Origin: Buddleja alternifolia
Taxonomy: Eukaryota; Streptophyta; Magnoliopsida; Lamiales; Scrophulariaceae
Length of the DNA stretch: 64,000 bases
Assembly: GCA_019426215.1 (NCBI GenBank)
Contig: CM033393.1
Coordinates: forward strand, 47,866,645 to 47,930,644
Direction: 5' to 3'
Shown here: positions 49,201 to 60,843 of the stretch, piece by piece
Layout of the letters: the number at the start of each line of letters is the position of its first letter
Numbering within the stretch: position 1 is the stretch's first letter
Made by a program: the position numbers and the translations under genes
The notes under the pieces: model-generated
What the model saw: the letters and a program-made list of their open reading frames with translations, nothing else
The model's database searches: none
Told to the model about the DNA's origin: nothing

Positions 49201-52200
49201 TGCGAGCGAAAGTCGAAGCATCTCGGGCTGATGGAATTTCGTGGGGCATGGGTGAGGATGCTGTTGAGGAAAATGAGGTCTGTACCACGTATTTTGCTTT
49301 TTTGTAGAATAAAAGCATACAAGAAATGGTAGTGCTTCTCTGGACTATATGGCGTACAAAGGGAGTTACACCATTGAACTATTGTTGTATCATATACTCT
49401 TAGTTGCAAGCATTTATGGGCCTGCTTCTAGTGTGACCTTACAGCCGGTGAAGGAATTAGAAAACAAAATCCTACATCATTTGTTTCTCCACGCTATTAA
49501 GCGTCCTCGTCTTTGGTTGCATGTGGTCTTTGTTAATGAATACTGTGGTTTTCTAGTCTTGGCGCAATTGTCCACATATGCATTAACCATTGCATGCTTT
49601 GTCAGTTTTTAGGTTTATCTAGTTTTTTCTGATCCTTCTCTGTTTTTTCATTGACAATGATGTTTTTAACGTTTAGGATGAAGTCGATGAAATAACTTGG
49701 CAAACTTACAAGGGGCAGCTTACTGAAAAGCAGGAAAAAACTCGAGAAAAAGTTATTAAGAGACTCGAAAAGGTTAGTGAAAATCAGTTTCCACAGTGCA
49801 TTATATGAACGCACTTTGTAGCTTACTTCGCTTAGTTTATCCTGATTTTTGTCTTACACATTTATTTTTGCCCAATTATGTCTGTCCGCTCTCTTTGATG
49901 TGTGAACTGAAAGAGTTCATTTTATGTAGTTTTATTTGGATCTCCTTGCTTGAGTTCTTTCTGGCTAATGAATCTCTCACCACCTAATGCTTCTTTCTCC
50001 ACTTCACCTGAGAATGAAAATGTCCTAGTTGATCTTTGGGCAATGCCACCAATATCTAGCTTGTGAGTCAATAATATTAGGAAACAAGTATGTTTGTAAA
50101 AGTGAAGAAACGAAAAATATTTATTCTCGATTGAATCTCATTTAGTTTTACTTGCTGCGAAAATCCATGTTGTATCAAACAAACCTACCTCGTATGGTGG
50201 TTAACATTTTTCTTAATAAGGGACATGCTTGTACGGCAGTGTTCAATGTTATGAGATGATATAAAGTTTTTGCATAAGATCCGCCTCAAACAGTGCACTC
50301 AATGTTCAGGTCAATGACGTGTCAAGCTTTTCCATTTTGAAAACCAACTTTGGTTATAAGCTAAACATCTGGTCCAGGTTGTATGATTGCTATATTTGCG
50401 TTAGGGAAGATGCTATACTATTCTAGATTTCAATGATTGCTATATTTGCGTTAGGGAAGATGCTATACTATTCTAGATTTCAATACATATAATCTTCTTT
50501 TTGTTATATCGAAATACATACTAAGTTGAATGCTCTTTGGTATTGTGGGTCATTTAAATAAATACCAGGAAGTGTAACTTCCTTTCACCATTCAGCGATC
50601 GGAACTCTGAATTTTTTTTGGTAATATCTTTTGGCGCTGGGTGGTTTCTGGGGGACGGTGTAGCATTACCCCTTTCACCTCCTGCGCATAATTGGTTATT
50701 ATTCTATCAGGTTTGTGACCTGGAACATATTGGGTTACAAATGATGGATTTGTGTTATTGAATGGTTTTATCTTATTCTGTAGATTGCTCATATGAAGAA
50801 AGAGATTGATGCTATACGGGCGAAGGATATTGCTCAAGGTGGCTTGACTCAAGGACAACAAACTCAGATTGCTCGAAATGAGCAAAGGATGTCGCAGGTA
50901 GTGATAAACGTAAAGCGTGTTTTAGATAGAGAGTTCTTCAGGAGTGCCTCTTCCTTCACTAATATGTCCCACTTATCTATATGCAGTACATTGTTTCTTT
51001 TTCGTTGGGTGGGTTCCGGAGGGGGGGGGGGTTGCGATTTGAGGATGCAGTTTTATGGAGTTAACAGTTTTAAGGATTGAGCTTTATTTAGTCTGATAGA
51101 GTTACGAAAGGGACACACATCAAAGTACCTATTTTTTGAATCAAAGCAGGTCTGCTTCCCTGCATGGCCAGCTGATTCCTTGAAAAGAGGCATTTGGCCA
51201 TCTTCTTTTGGGGATGGGTGGATGGCGATTTTAGACATAATTTCACATAAATTTTTTTTGTGTTTTTAAACATATTATCACTCATCTCTTGTGAAATATG
51301 ATAGCTAGTAGGGGCCCAAGATGTTGCATGTTCCGCATATGTATTAGACATATATGGAGAATAGAGATATGGAAACTAATTATGTTCCTAAGGTTAATAG
51401 TGAATGCATCCTTTTCGCTGTTGTTACTAGTTTCATCCCTGAAATTTGGCTCACTGCTAATTGCGTATAGCATCTTTTAAAGTTGGAATTCACTTTGGGA
51501 AATTCTAATACTCAAATATTTCTTATAGATAATGGAAGAGCTTGAGAACTTGGAGGAGACTTTGAATGAAAGTATTCGGGAAAGTCTTGGCGCAAGAAGT
51601 GGAAGGTCATCCCGTGGTAAGAAAAAAGGTTCAATGGAAGATGATGAAGACGAGTATACGAGGTATAGTGAAAGAATTACTTTGTTTTAGTGTGGTAAAG
51701 ATAGTGTGACTTCAAGTGGAACATTCTGATTACCAAAATGTCAACTCAATGATGTTTTGTGCATCTATGTAAACCTCCAAATCGAATTTATGCGAATAAA
51801 TTGCAGCAGAACAGTGTATTCTTTGTCCACACACATGCATAGTTAATCTTATGCTGATAAATTTAAATAACTATATACTAAATGGTCCTAATTAGCAGTG
51901 ATGACGATGAGTTCTATGATCGGACACAGAAGTCCGCGAAGCGCAAGAGTGGTGAAAACCAATCAGTAGAAACAGCTGATTCTCTTCTTGATAAGAGGGA
52001 TGCCATTGTGAAAGAGATGGAAGATAAGGAGAAGTTACTTCTGGATGAGGATAAAGTAGCAGAGAAAAATGAGATAGCCGAAGCTGGAGATGTACTTGAC
52101 GCATACATGTCTGCAGTTTCATCTCAGCTAGGTATGCTTAATCCCTTATTACACATATTCATATTCTTGAATCTAACTCTATTAACTTTTTGTGGAAAAT

Positions 52201-53993
52201 CATAAAAGCGATTGAGTAGTTATGTTGTATCTGCTCTCGGATGCATTCTAGAACATGCTAGAGAATATTTATGTGCTTTATGGCTTGTTCATCAGTGGCA
52301 TACAATAATGTATTTGGCTTGCCAAATAAAGGAGCTTTTTTGCGTTTTCTTCGGAGTGTTTCAATTATACGAGTAATTACAACTCCATTCTCTTGTAAGA
52401 GTAGAGAATAATAAATATCACAGTTAACACGAATTCCCTTATTTTCGGAAAATTTAGAAAATATTTTCCCCTGAAGTTTGGTTGGAAATTGTTTAGTCAT
52501 CCTCTTGAAACCATTAGAAGATTTTTGGTACCAGTCTGGATTTTGAACGTATTAAAATACTTAGTGTGATGACTCTTCAAACTAGCTGGGTTTTAATTAT
52601 TTTACATCATTTCCTCTATGTTTCCAACACCCGCCCCCCACCTTGCACTCTGTTCCACGAATTCATGAAAGTGGCTTTCAGTGGATTATATGCCACAAAT
52701 CTTTTCATTGACCATATTTTGTTTGTTTTCTTGTCTGGTGATAGTTTTGGACAATAAGGAAAAGATTCGTAAGGAGTTGTCTACTCTCCAATCAGAGTTG
52801 GATAGGATTATCTACTTGCTGAGAATTGCAGACCCAACAGGAGAAGCAGCTAAGAAAAGAGAAGCCAACGAACAAAAGCCTAAAACTGTTGTGACAAAAA
52901 ATCCCGCTTCAGACGCAGCCAATCGCTCCTCTTCAGAAAAGAACCAAATGGTTCGCCCCTCATCAGAAAAGAGTCAAACTATTGATCCAGAAGGTTCATT
53001 GGTCAAATCCGTCAAAGATAAAGCTAATGTTGAGGCAACATTAGAATCTGACGTGAAGAGAGAAAAACCTGAGCCCACAACTGATTCAAACGAGGATGCA
53101 GCTACTGTATATACTGCTGCCAAGCCTCAATGGCTTGGTGCTATAGAGGACAGAAAAAAGCAAGAAATTTCACAAGAAGTGCCTGTAAATATGCAGGATC
53201 AGGAAACTGATCAGTTTATAGACTACAAAAATAGGGCCACTATTCTGACATCATCAGATGCTACACAGGAGGATGTGGGAATCGAAAATGCTGCCCCTGG
53301 TCTGATTATAAGGAAACGGAAGCAAGTCGAAAAATCAAAGGTTAGTGAGGTCAAGGAGTCTGAACAGACCATTGGTCCCGAGCTGAAGGCAGAAGATGCT
53401 GTGGCCTTGTTATTGAAACATTCAAGAGGATACCATGCATCGGATGAGGAAAATAGGCCTCTCAATGAAGACGTGCCACTTGAGAATAAAGGAAGAAAGG
53501 ATCGGAAAAAGGCTAAAAGGGTGCTAGGTCCTGAGAGACCGTCATTTCTCAGTGATGAACCGGAACCGGAGTGGGTGCCCCCTGAAGGTAATTGACTTTT
53601 TTTTTATTAATGTGGTAAATTACATAGACACCTACTGCTTGAGACCCTAATAACAAAGAACACCTGGTCTGAGAAATCATCTCAACTTCCACTGTCAGTA
53701 GAAACAATAAAAACTACAATGCACCCCCTGTATGTAAAACCAGATTACGATTTAAAAGTCTGCTTTTCGAGTTGTTAGGGTTGGAGGGTTATGGTAATTT
53801 GCAAAACCTTATGGGGCTCTCGGTAATTATTCAATGAGTGAGGGGGTGCGTATGAAATTATCCCTTATTAATGATGTATTTGCTTATGAGATCTGAATTT
53901 TGATTTTTAATTCTCATTTGTGTACCATAATTCTTCTCCCCAGGTCAATCAGGTGATGGACGGACCTCACTAAATGATCGTCTTGGTTACTGA
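46292..53993 (+). CDS. Kanadaptin-like FHA-domain protein
   Basis: Plant counterpart of kanadaptin (SLC4A1AP), a nuclear FHA protein linked to RNA processing in animals; the plant function is unproven. Twelve exons keep frame to 770 residues: 46292-46713, 47149-47234, 47912-47991, 48520-48575, 48862-48910, 49131-49277, 49677-49772, 50784-50897, 51529-51662, 51896-52131, 52745-53587 and 53944-53993. Start is ATG 46292 (MTTAMGPPPPKTP); the frame upstream opens with a TTG only. The first 110 residues are Pro/Ala/Ser/Asn-rich and disordered. The FHA domain follows (about residues 118-228) with phosphothreonine-binding motifs MFGR, SRFHA and STHGTFIN. Then come charged coiled-coil segments (KRLKKAKARQEMQDMEASLL, EKTREKVIKRLEK) and a Lys/Glu-rich tail with DYKNRATIL and FLSDEPEPEWVPPEG. 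It ends LNDRLGY. Its 3' end converges on the ABHD17-like gene. Confidence 0.93.
48315..48478. repeat. Tandem duplication in kanadaptin-like intron 3, period 89 bp
   Basis: A 75-base unit starting ATTACTTGATCGATCATATC occurs at 48315-48389 and, identically, at 48404-48478. Confidence 0.94.
50383..50482. repeat. Perfect tandem duplication in kanadaptin-like intron 7, period 50 bp
   Basis: The 50-base unit starting ATGATTGCTATATTTGCGTT is present twice head to tail (50383-50432, 50433-50482); only the bases next to the outer ends differ. Confidence 0.95.
51891..51899 (+). other. NAGNAG tandem splice acceptor at kanadaptin-like exon 10
   Basis: The intron ends ATTAGCAG, so splicing can use AG at 51894-51895 or 51897-51898. 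Both keep the frame; the products differ by one Ser (SSDDDEF against SDDDEF). Confidence 0.75.
53612..53863. mobile_element. MITE in the last intron of the kanadaptin-like gene
   Basis: The left end GTGGTAAATTACATAGACAC and the right end (reverse complement GGGATAATTTCATACGCACC) are imperfect inverted repeats of about 40 bases. Related in its ends to the MITE at 56127-56415 in the neighbouring gene. Confidence 0.55.
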
Positions 53994-55314
53994 ATGTGAT
54001 GGGAGCTGCTGTAGTGTTTTAGTCATCTAAGTGAAACTTGAGACAGTAGCATTTGGCTAACTTAACGATCTGTCTGTTTTGATTGTCGATACGCGTGAAG
54101 GAGGATCGAGAAATACACTGGTTATTTCCTGTGACTGCAACTCACCAAGTCCTGAATTTAACTTATAGGCTGCCAAGTGGTATACAAAAGGTGTATTTCT
54201 TGGTTTAACCTTTTTTTTTAACACATCTCCGTTGATTAGCAACTGATATAAATTGCCATGAAGCGTAGTTGATCATCAGGGTATCAATTTAATATTTACA
54301 TTCTGGGTGGGATTACGCTTCTGTTTTCTTTTCTTCCTTTATTCAAATCTGGTTATTTCCTGTGACTGCAACTCACCAAGTCCTGAATTTAACTTATAGG
54401 ATGCCAAGTGATGTACAAAAGGTGTATTTCTTGGTTTAACCTTTTTTTTTTTTTTTTTTTAACACATCTCCGTTGATTAGCAACTGATATAAATTGCCAT
54501 GAAGCGTAGTTGATCATCAGGGTATCAATTCAATATTTACATTTCTGGGTGGGATTACGCTTCTGTTTTCTTTTCTTCCTTTATTCAAAACTTAACAGAT
54601 GATGAGCTTGATATTTACAATTATTTTTATCTTAACAAAAGTCTGCGGTTATACCTGGTATGTTTATTCTAAGAAACGCATGGATGTGACAGTTTAGTAA
54701 ACGCATTATTTGGAGATGTGTTGTCGCCAGTATAATAACTACTGAATCAGCAAATTGACAAACTTGATAAACTCTGCTATTTGTTGGCATGTTTATTCAG
54801 TGTTGTAAGCGTAGTACGAATGGAATGTTCTACTTGTGGATAGGGGTGTAGCGAATCAAGTAAAGATGCATTATGTTTTGTTCTAGCTTATTTGATTGTT
54901 TATCGAGCTTGAAATTTTTCCTTTTAATGTCAAAACAAATTGAGTTCAAATAAACTTATACACTCGAGTAGTTTCATTTGCTTTCCTTGGGAAACGATTT
55001 TTCCTATTTTTGTCAGAATTTAGGGCAAACAGATTTAGTATTACTACAACGTTGCCTCCACTTAACAGATCATTCAGCTTCTTTGTTACAGAGGAGGAGA
55101 ATTTTCAGAATATGATAAACAGAAGTTTGAAAGAATTAGCACACGTAATCTGCCTACTCGAAACTACTTATACTGCAACTCAAAAGCACGAACCCACAGA
55201 AGAAGTAATAAAAATAAATAAAATTACCCATTCCCAAACGAAACTAACCACCAATCTAAAACGAAAAACTGACAAAAAAAAAAAATCTAAACTATTTGGA
55301 CCTCCCACCCTTTC
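53994..55314. other. Convergent intergenic region and 3' UTRs
   Basis: Lies between the stop of the kanadaptin-like gene and the stop of the ABHD17-like gene on the other strand. It contains the 231-bp-period tandem duplication at 54118-54590; beyond that no recognised element. Confidence 0.6.
54118..54590. repeat. Tandem duplication downstream of the kanadaptin-like gene, period 231 bp
   Basis: Copy 1 from 54118 to about 54348 and copy 2 from 54349 to about 54589, both starting CTGGTTATTTCCTGTGACTG. They differ mainly by a longer T run in copy 2 (near 54445) and a few substitutions. Probably in the 3' UTR. Confidence 0.95.
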
Positions 55315-58300
55315 TTAGATCTTAGTTGCCGCAGGCTTGAAACAGTCGATGTTGCACAATACTGCTGATCTCATCATATCTCCAAAGCTGCCATGATTAA
55401 ATCCAACAGTCAAGGAAAAAGATATTTCAGTTTTTACAAAATAAGTCTTATTCACAAAAAGGAAAAAAATGGGACATATATGTATATTCACGACTTAAGA
55501 AACTTTTGAGAGGAACCAACCGATCTATGCTGTTTCTGGCTTTCTCTGGTTGTTCTGTAATATTATTTGCTTTCTCGGTATAATCCACACTCTTTTTTGA
55601 TCTCTCTCTCTTGTCAGTGCTCGCTCTGGATTTATCTCTACGATCCGTGCTTAATTTAGGCTTTTCTCTGTGATCTGTACTTGATCTCGACTTTTCTCTC
55701 TGATCTGTGCTTTGTCTGGGCTGGCAATCTATGCTGCTTCGACCACTGTCAATTGAATCCAGAGACGGTATAGATCCATTTCTCGCATGTCCTGATTTCT
55801 CAATAGCTGTAATGAATTTCTTCAAATGCCTAATATATTCAGGGTAAAGCTCAAGGTCACAATGATTGCCACCTTTAACCCATAATGGCTCATATTTCTC
55901 TTTACAGAGATCCCAAAGCTGTTTACCGTGGGAGCAATCTACAACATCATCCGCTGTGCCCTGTAAATGTCAAATTTGTCAAGTTAACAAATATGTGTTT
56001 TATAAATGTTAGATAGACCCCTACATGTTAATCAGATCGAGGAAACTTAATTAGTCAACAGTGATGATTGAATTTAGGTTATAGTACTCTATAAGTCCAT
56101 TAGCCCCACTGTTAATATTCTTCAGAGATAATTATCTACAAACCCCCTCATGTTATGGCCAATTACCAAAACCCCTTAATCCCCCCTCCCCCACCCCCCC
56201 TAAAAAAAAAAATCTTTTCTTAATTACATAAAGTCCTCATCATGTTAAAGCATTCTTACAATTACACCTTTACACAGCCTGTATATTTAAAAATTCTTAA
56301 AATTTCCCCCCTTGTAATCCTTACATTTCCCTTTACAAGTGTCGTTGTAATTTACCAAAACTTAGGAGTTTTTCGGTAATTAGCACTAAAGTGAGGAGGT
56401 GTGCATGTAATTCATAATATTCTAATAGACAGCATTTGAACAGAATGAAAGAGGAAAAAAGGAATCAAGAAGTATGCGTAAACACTTGCGAACAATGCCT
56501 AAATATAAGAATGTAACAGAAGCATTACTCCATGGAGGAAAGTTCGATAACCAAGAAAGTCTCCTAGCAAGAGTACAATTGCGTTGATTTTGCATGTATA
56601 ATGTAGAGCCTCAGAACTTGCAATATGATATTAATTTTGTGTTAAATGTTGTTGTATAATGACGGACATGAAACCGACTTGATTCTGAGAGAATCAGTAT
56701 ATTGATATCATATAATTAATATGCCAATATTCCAGCTGATATACAATTCATATTGGAATGATTACTTCCATACTAACTTGCGGAAGAGCTCAGTGAAAAT
56801 TAATCAGCTAGCTCCAGAAAAGTTGCTATACATCTATTAGTCTAAAGTAAAACAACATTGCTGATGCATCTAAATATTCGAGAAAGTTACATCTATTAGT
56901 CTAAAGTAAAACAACATTGCTGATGCATCTAAATATTCGAGAAAGTGCATCAAAGCAAATACCATAACTGAAAGACAAAAGAATTAACAAGTGTTAGCAC
57001 GTACTGATTTTGCAAAAGACCAAAAAGTTAACAACTGAATATACACTAGACTTAGAATGTAATTTATACCACGATATGATCTGCACATATGGAAAGTATT
57101 CTAGCTATTAGTTGCTACCATATGCAAATAAACTGTAATACTTCCAGCATACTGCCCTGATCAAGAAAAAATACACTGTAAAGTACTTTAGAACCAAGGT
57201 TCGGCGGTAAAGACTTACATGAATAACCAAGACGGGACATTGAACTAATGGGATCTTGTCAATATTCTGTATCACAAGCAAAAGCATCGAGTCATTAGAT
57301 AGACAATTCCTCCATATTATACTATGACCACATGGGGAAGAAAAAAGCATGTAATACTATACAGGACTATATTTACCTTAAAGATGTCAAACCAATATGT
57401 GTGCTTAACTGGATACATAACTCGAAGTCCAGACATGATCGGACTGTGAAGAACCACAGCCCTTAATCTAGACAAACGGGATGCCAAATCCAACGTGGGC
57501 CCACTGCCAACAGACTGCCCGTACAATATTATATCTTCTTCTTTAACTCCATACGTCTCTTGGAGGCACTTAATTGCAGCTTCTATGTCAGCATATGTGT
57601 TCTGCTCATTTGGCTAAAACCATAACAAGAGAAACAAAAGTAAGCATTTTTAACCATTACAAAGTTCCTCAAAAACTAATCCCATCTCCCATACCTTGCC
57701 AGTGGACTGTCCATACCCTGAATAGTCATACCTGCCGAAAAGGAAAATCAAATTCAAAAGTCATACTGGGGATTCAATCTTCATTTGCACAGTTATGCCA
57801 ATCAGCAAATGCATTGGCTATAAACAATGAAGTTGAAAACTGTACTGTGAAAATGAGAACTCTAAAAAAAGATATAGACCTTAATACTCCATATGCACCA
57901 GATATATCATACATGCCATGTCGGTAAGCAAAACACCAACAGAAAAATAGCATCTTGCAACAAAAGCTCCATATACAAGACATTAACTGTACAACTAATT
58001 ACTCTTGTCATTATAATTTTAACCAATTCAGTGACCACAAAACAGTGCCTGAACTATACGAAACAAACACTCGCAATCAAAACCTCTATCCACCTCGTAA
58101 TTATTTCGTTATCTACATCACATTACTCAAAACAAAAACTGAAGCACGAATAAACCTTAGCAATTCCCCCATCGAATCACCTAACTTCCCACAACACTGT
58201 TCCCCTTGCCAAGCACATACTCCACTCCACTACATGAAAACTGCTCATAAAACTCACATCTTTATCCATTCTAACAAACTATACAACACCAAAACTTAAA

Positions 58301-58654
58301 ACAAAAACATTAACAAATACATAACTAAAATTCTCAGATAATTTAGAAATACCCCATCAAATTGACCCGGAGGTGGATGCTGAGTTCATTGAAGAGATCA
58401 TACATCTGCCCTAAATCAGCGGCGTTGCCGTGAGAGTACAATAACGTCAGCTTCGCTGCCGGATTCTTCACATACACCGCCACGATCTCGTTCCCTCTCT
58501 TCGTCTTCACTTTCAATACGTCGACGTTTTCCTTCTCCGCCACCTCCGTCATCTTCAACTTCCCCGTCGCCGCCTCCACCGCCACCTCGTACGACGGCGG
58601 ATTCGGCGGAAAAAAGGCGAACTTCGCCGCCATCGACGACGTTATCGCCCCCAT
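55315..58654 (-). CDS. ABHD17-like alpha/beta hydrolase (putative protein depalmitoylase)
   Basis: Animal ABHD17 enzymes remove palmitate from membrane proteins; plant relatives are plausible thioesterases at membranes. Six exons keep frame to 378 residues: 58353-58654, 57695-57731, 57377-57613, 57219-57266, 55521-55960 and 55315-55387. ATG 58654 gives [20 protein letters not shown]; Gly2 with Ser6 fits N-myristoylation. The fold shows the oxyanion-turn SHGNAADLG, the nucleophile elbow GQSVG (Ser147), the acid in GTADDVVD (about Asp212/213) and His241 in GGNHCDLE. After the hydrolase, residues 289-355 form about seven imperfect 10-residue units ([28 protein letters not shown] and so on), followed by [20 protein letters not shown]. 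The basic Ser/Thr tail is probably unstructured and phosphorylated. The catalytic residues look intact. Confidence 0.92.
55540..55725 (-). repeat. Coding 30-base repeats (10-residue units) in the ABHD17-like tail
   Basis: Within the fifth exon, units of exactly ten residues follow one another from residue 289: [67 protein letters not shown]. The first four are closest to each other; the last three have decayed. Confidence 0.9.
56127..56415. mobile_element. MITE in ABHD17-like intron 4
   Basis: The ends GATAATTATCTACAAACCCC and (reverse complement) ATGAATTACATGCACACCTC are imperfect inverted repeats of about 40 bases. It includes a C-rich run near 56190. Shares end type with the MITE at 53612. 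Confidence 0.55.
56830..56946. repeat. Tandem duplication in ABHD17-like intron 4, period 59 bp
   Basis: The unit starting ACATCTATTAGTCTAAAGTA is present at 56830-56888 and 56889-56946, identical over at least 57 bases. Confidence 0.95.
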
Positions 58655-60456
58655 CTCACACCAATTAAATATCAAAACAAATTCAAAAAAATAAATGCCG
58701 AGTAAAATTGAAAAAAATTCCCCCTATTTGTAAGGTAAATTGAGATTCCTTTTCGCTAATTTTTTCGATTCTTTACGTTACGAAAAGGATAGGTTATTCA
58801 CCACACACAAAAAACTCAGGGTTCAATTATTTATCGTGGGAGGGTATAAACAGATAGATACAAAAATTGTGTATGTATATGTGCGAAAGCATGGGGGGAG
58901 GAAGGAGGGATTTCCGGCGTTAAAAAGGAAGGTGGCACGTGAGACATAAAATGGTCGGAGGGTGTACGGTAATTCCCTGCACCGTTATCTCCGACCTAAA
59001 GTCGCGTTTTACTTTTGTTCACACCTAGAAGTGCGATTTTAGAGGTATTGACGTTGAAGTGGGAAATGCTCACATGGTGTGTGACGCGTGGCAGAAAAGG
59101 GCAGAGGGGTCCTGTGAGTGTACGGTTTTTTGGTGGTACTGAGGTGACGTGGGAAGTGAACTTTTGTTTGGACCTTCTTCTTAACCCTACATACTAATAA
59201 TTGTTTGGATTAGATAGTTGTGTAGGGGTCTCCCTCCCAAAAGACCCCTCATGATTATGCTATAATGTTTTAAGTAGATTCTAGTGTTTTATTTGTTATG
59301 GAAAATAAATTTTTTAGTTCGAACTCGGTTTGTCCGCACTCGAGATATGCATTTGGAAAATGTAATATATTTGTCATGTAATTAACGTAAATTTAAAAAA
59401 AATGATCAATCACATAACAAGTGTATTATACTTACCATATAGTTGGTGCGATCAAACAGCGCTTAGACTAGAATTTCCCAATATGTTATCAATGAAATTT
59501 GATGTTCAATTTTGGGGGAAAAATATCCAAAAATGTATATTGTAAAGTAATGATACTATAAAATCTCAATAAATTTTAGTGGGAATATTTTTTCATGGTA
59601 TATCTTGCATTAGTTATAATGAAAATTAATAATCACATTTAATATGATTCAATTCAGCTCATTACATTGTAAAAAATCATCAAATATCGGTTCGTTGGTA
59701 ACTCAACATCGACTTGTTGATTAAGTTCGAAATTTGAGCAATGTAGCCAACATCCACATCCAAACCCTCAAAATACAATCGTTGGTGTGTTAGGAATGTG
59801 CCCTGAACCATGCATAGGAGAAATTAATCCCAAAGTGTGCAAATAAAAAAAAATGAATTACACCCTACACACGCATGGGTCTAAGTTAACAAATAATAAA
59901 ACTTAATATTAAAAATATGCATATGAAATATAACCCACACAGCTGTCTAAACAAGAGTGGTAAGTTGTGGATGGGGGGACTTCAATTTTTGTATTCATTT
60001 CCGATCCAAATCCAGTTAGTTTTTTTATTCAGAATTTATTGAGAAGTATTAATTGAATTGAACTCGTTAAAAATTTATATACAATAGCAAATATCAGTTA
60101 CATTAATATTGCAGAATGATCTCTAGTATTAATCTGAGGTCCTTCATATAATTGTACAAGAGTTCTTGAAACTTTTATATTTGCACATTACACTATACAA
60201 TTAACGTATTGTTATGATCAGGGTCGGGTCGACCCTAAGATCATCTTGTCCGTTCATGATCGCCATGTGGCATTATCTAGTAAAATCATGTGTAAGACTT
60301 AGGTTCGTACAACACGAAAATATCTGTAAATACCCCATCTCATTACTAATTAGGGGCTACAATCTTTATTTTTAAATCTCTTCATATAGCATCCAATCCT
60401 CTGATACATTAGCTATAAATTTGAAGTACTTTCTCAATATACAAACTAGGACTACT
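58655..60456. promoter_or_regulatory. Upstream region of the ABHD17-like gene and intergenic DNA
   Basis: Divergent spacer between the ABHD17-like and F-box genes. One G-box CACGTG lies at 58937-58942, about 285 bases from the ABHD17-like ATG. From about 59200 on it is AT-rich without recognised elements. Confidence 0.45.
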
Positions 60457-60843
60457 TAGAGAGTGTTTGGAAACTTTAAACAAAAGTACTTTTGAGCTTT
60501 TAGCTAAAAATAAGCAATTTTGCAGTGTTTGCAAATCCCGATTCTCTAAAATTAAGCTCTTAGAAGCCAAAAGCTCCAATCTGGGTAGGAGATGTTTTTA
60601 GGTGCTTTTAAAATTCCTGCAATTAAAATAAATTTTATATGACAATTTCATCCTTGAAAATATTGTACTTTTCGAAAAAAACTAATTTATAATCACTTTT
60701 ACTTACAAACACTCCCTGCAGTTTTTTTCTACTTTTTGTTTGCATTTGCAAACACTATTCACTTTTGCTTCTCAAGCGATTCTGCTTATTTTTCACTTAA
60801 AAACAATTCTCCATAAGCAGTAGAGTTTGCAAACAATCCCTTA
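60457..60843. mobile_element. hAT-type MITE
   Basis: The ends TAGAGAGTGTTTGGAAACTT and (reverse complement) TAAGGGATTGTTTGCAAACT are inverted repeats; CAAAAGT and AAGCAATTTT words recur inside, as in the widespread plant hAT MITEs. The target duplication is not evident. Confidence 0.5.

Noticed and set aside
48315..50482. Duplications as possible assembly errors
   Set aside because: Not fully excluded, but copies with small differences and spacers elsewhere (34387, 54118) argue that most are real; long reads would decide.
57955..58299. 114-residue frame in ABHD17-like intron 1
   Set aside because: Low-complexity Asn/Thr/His-rich translation of C/A-rich intron DNA, no family similarity, and it overlaps other frames.
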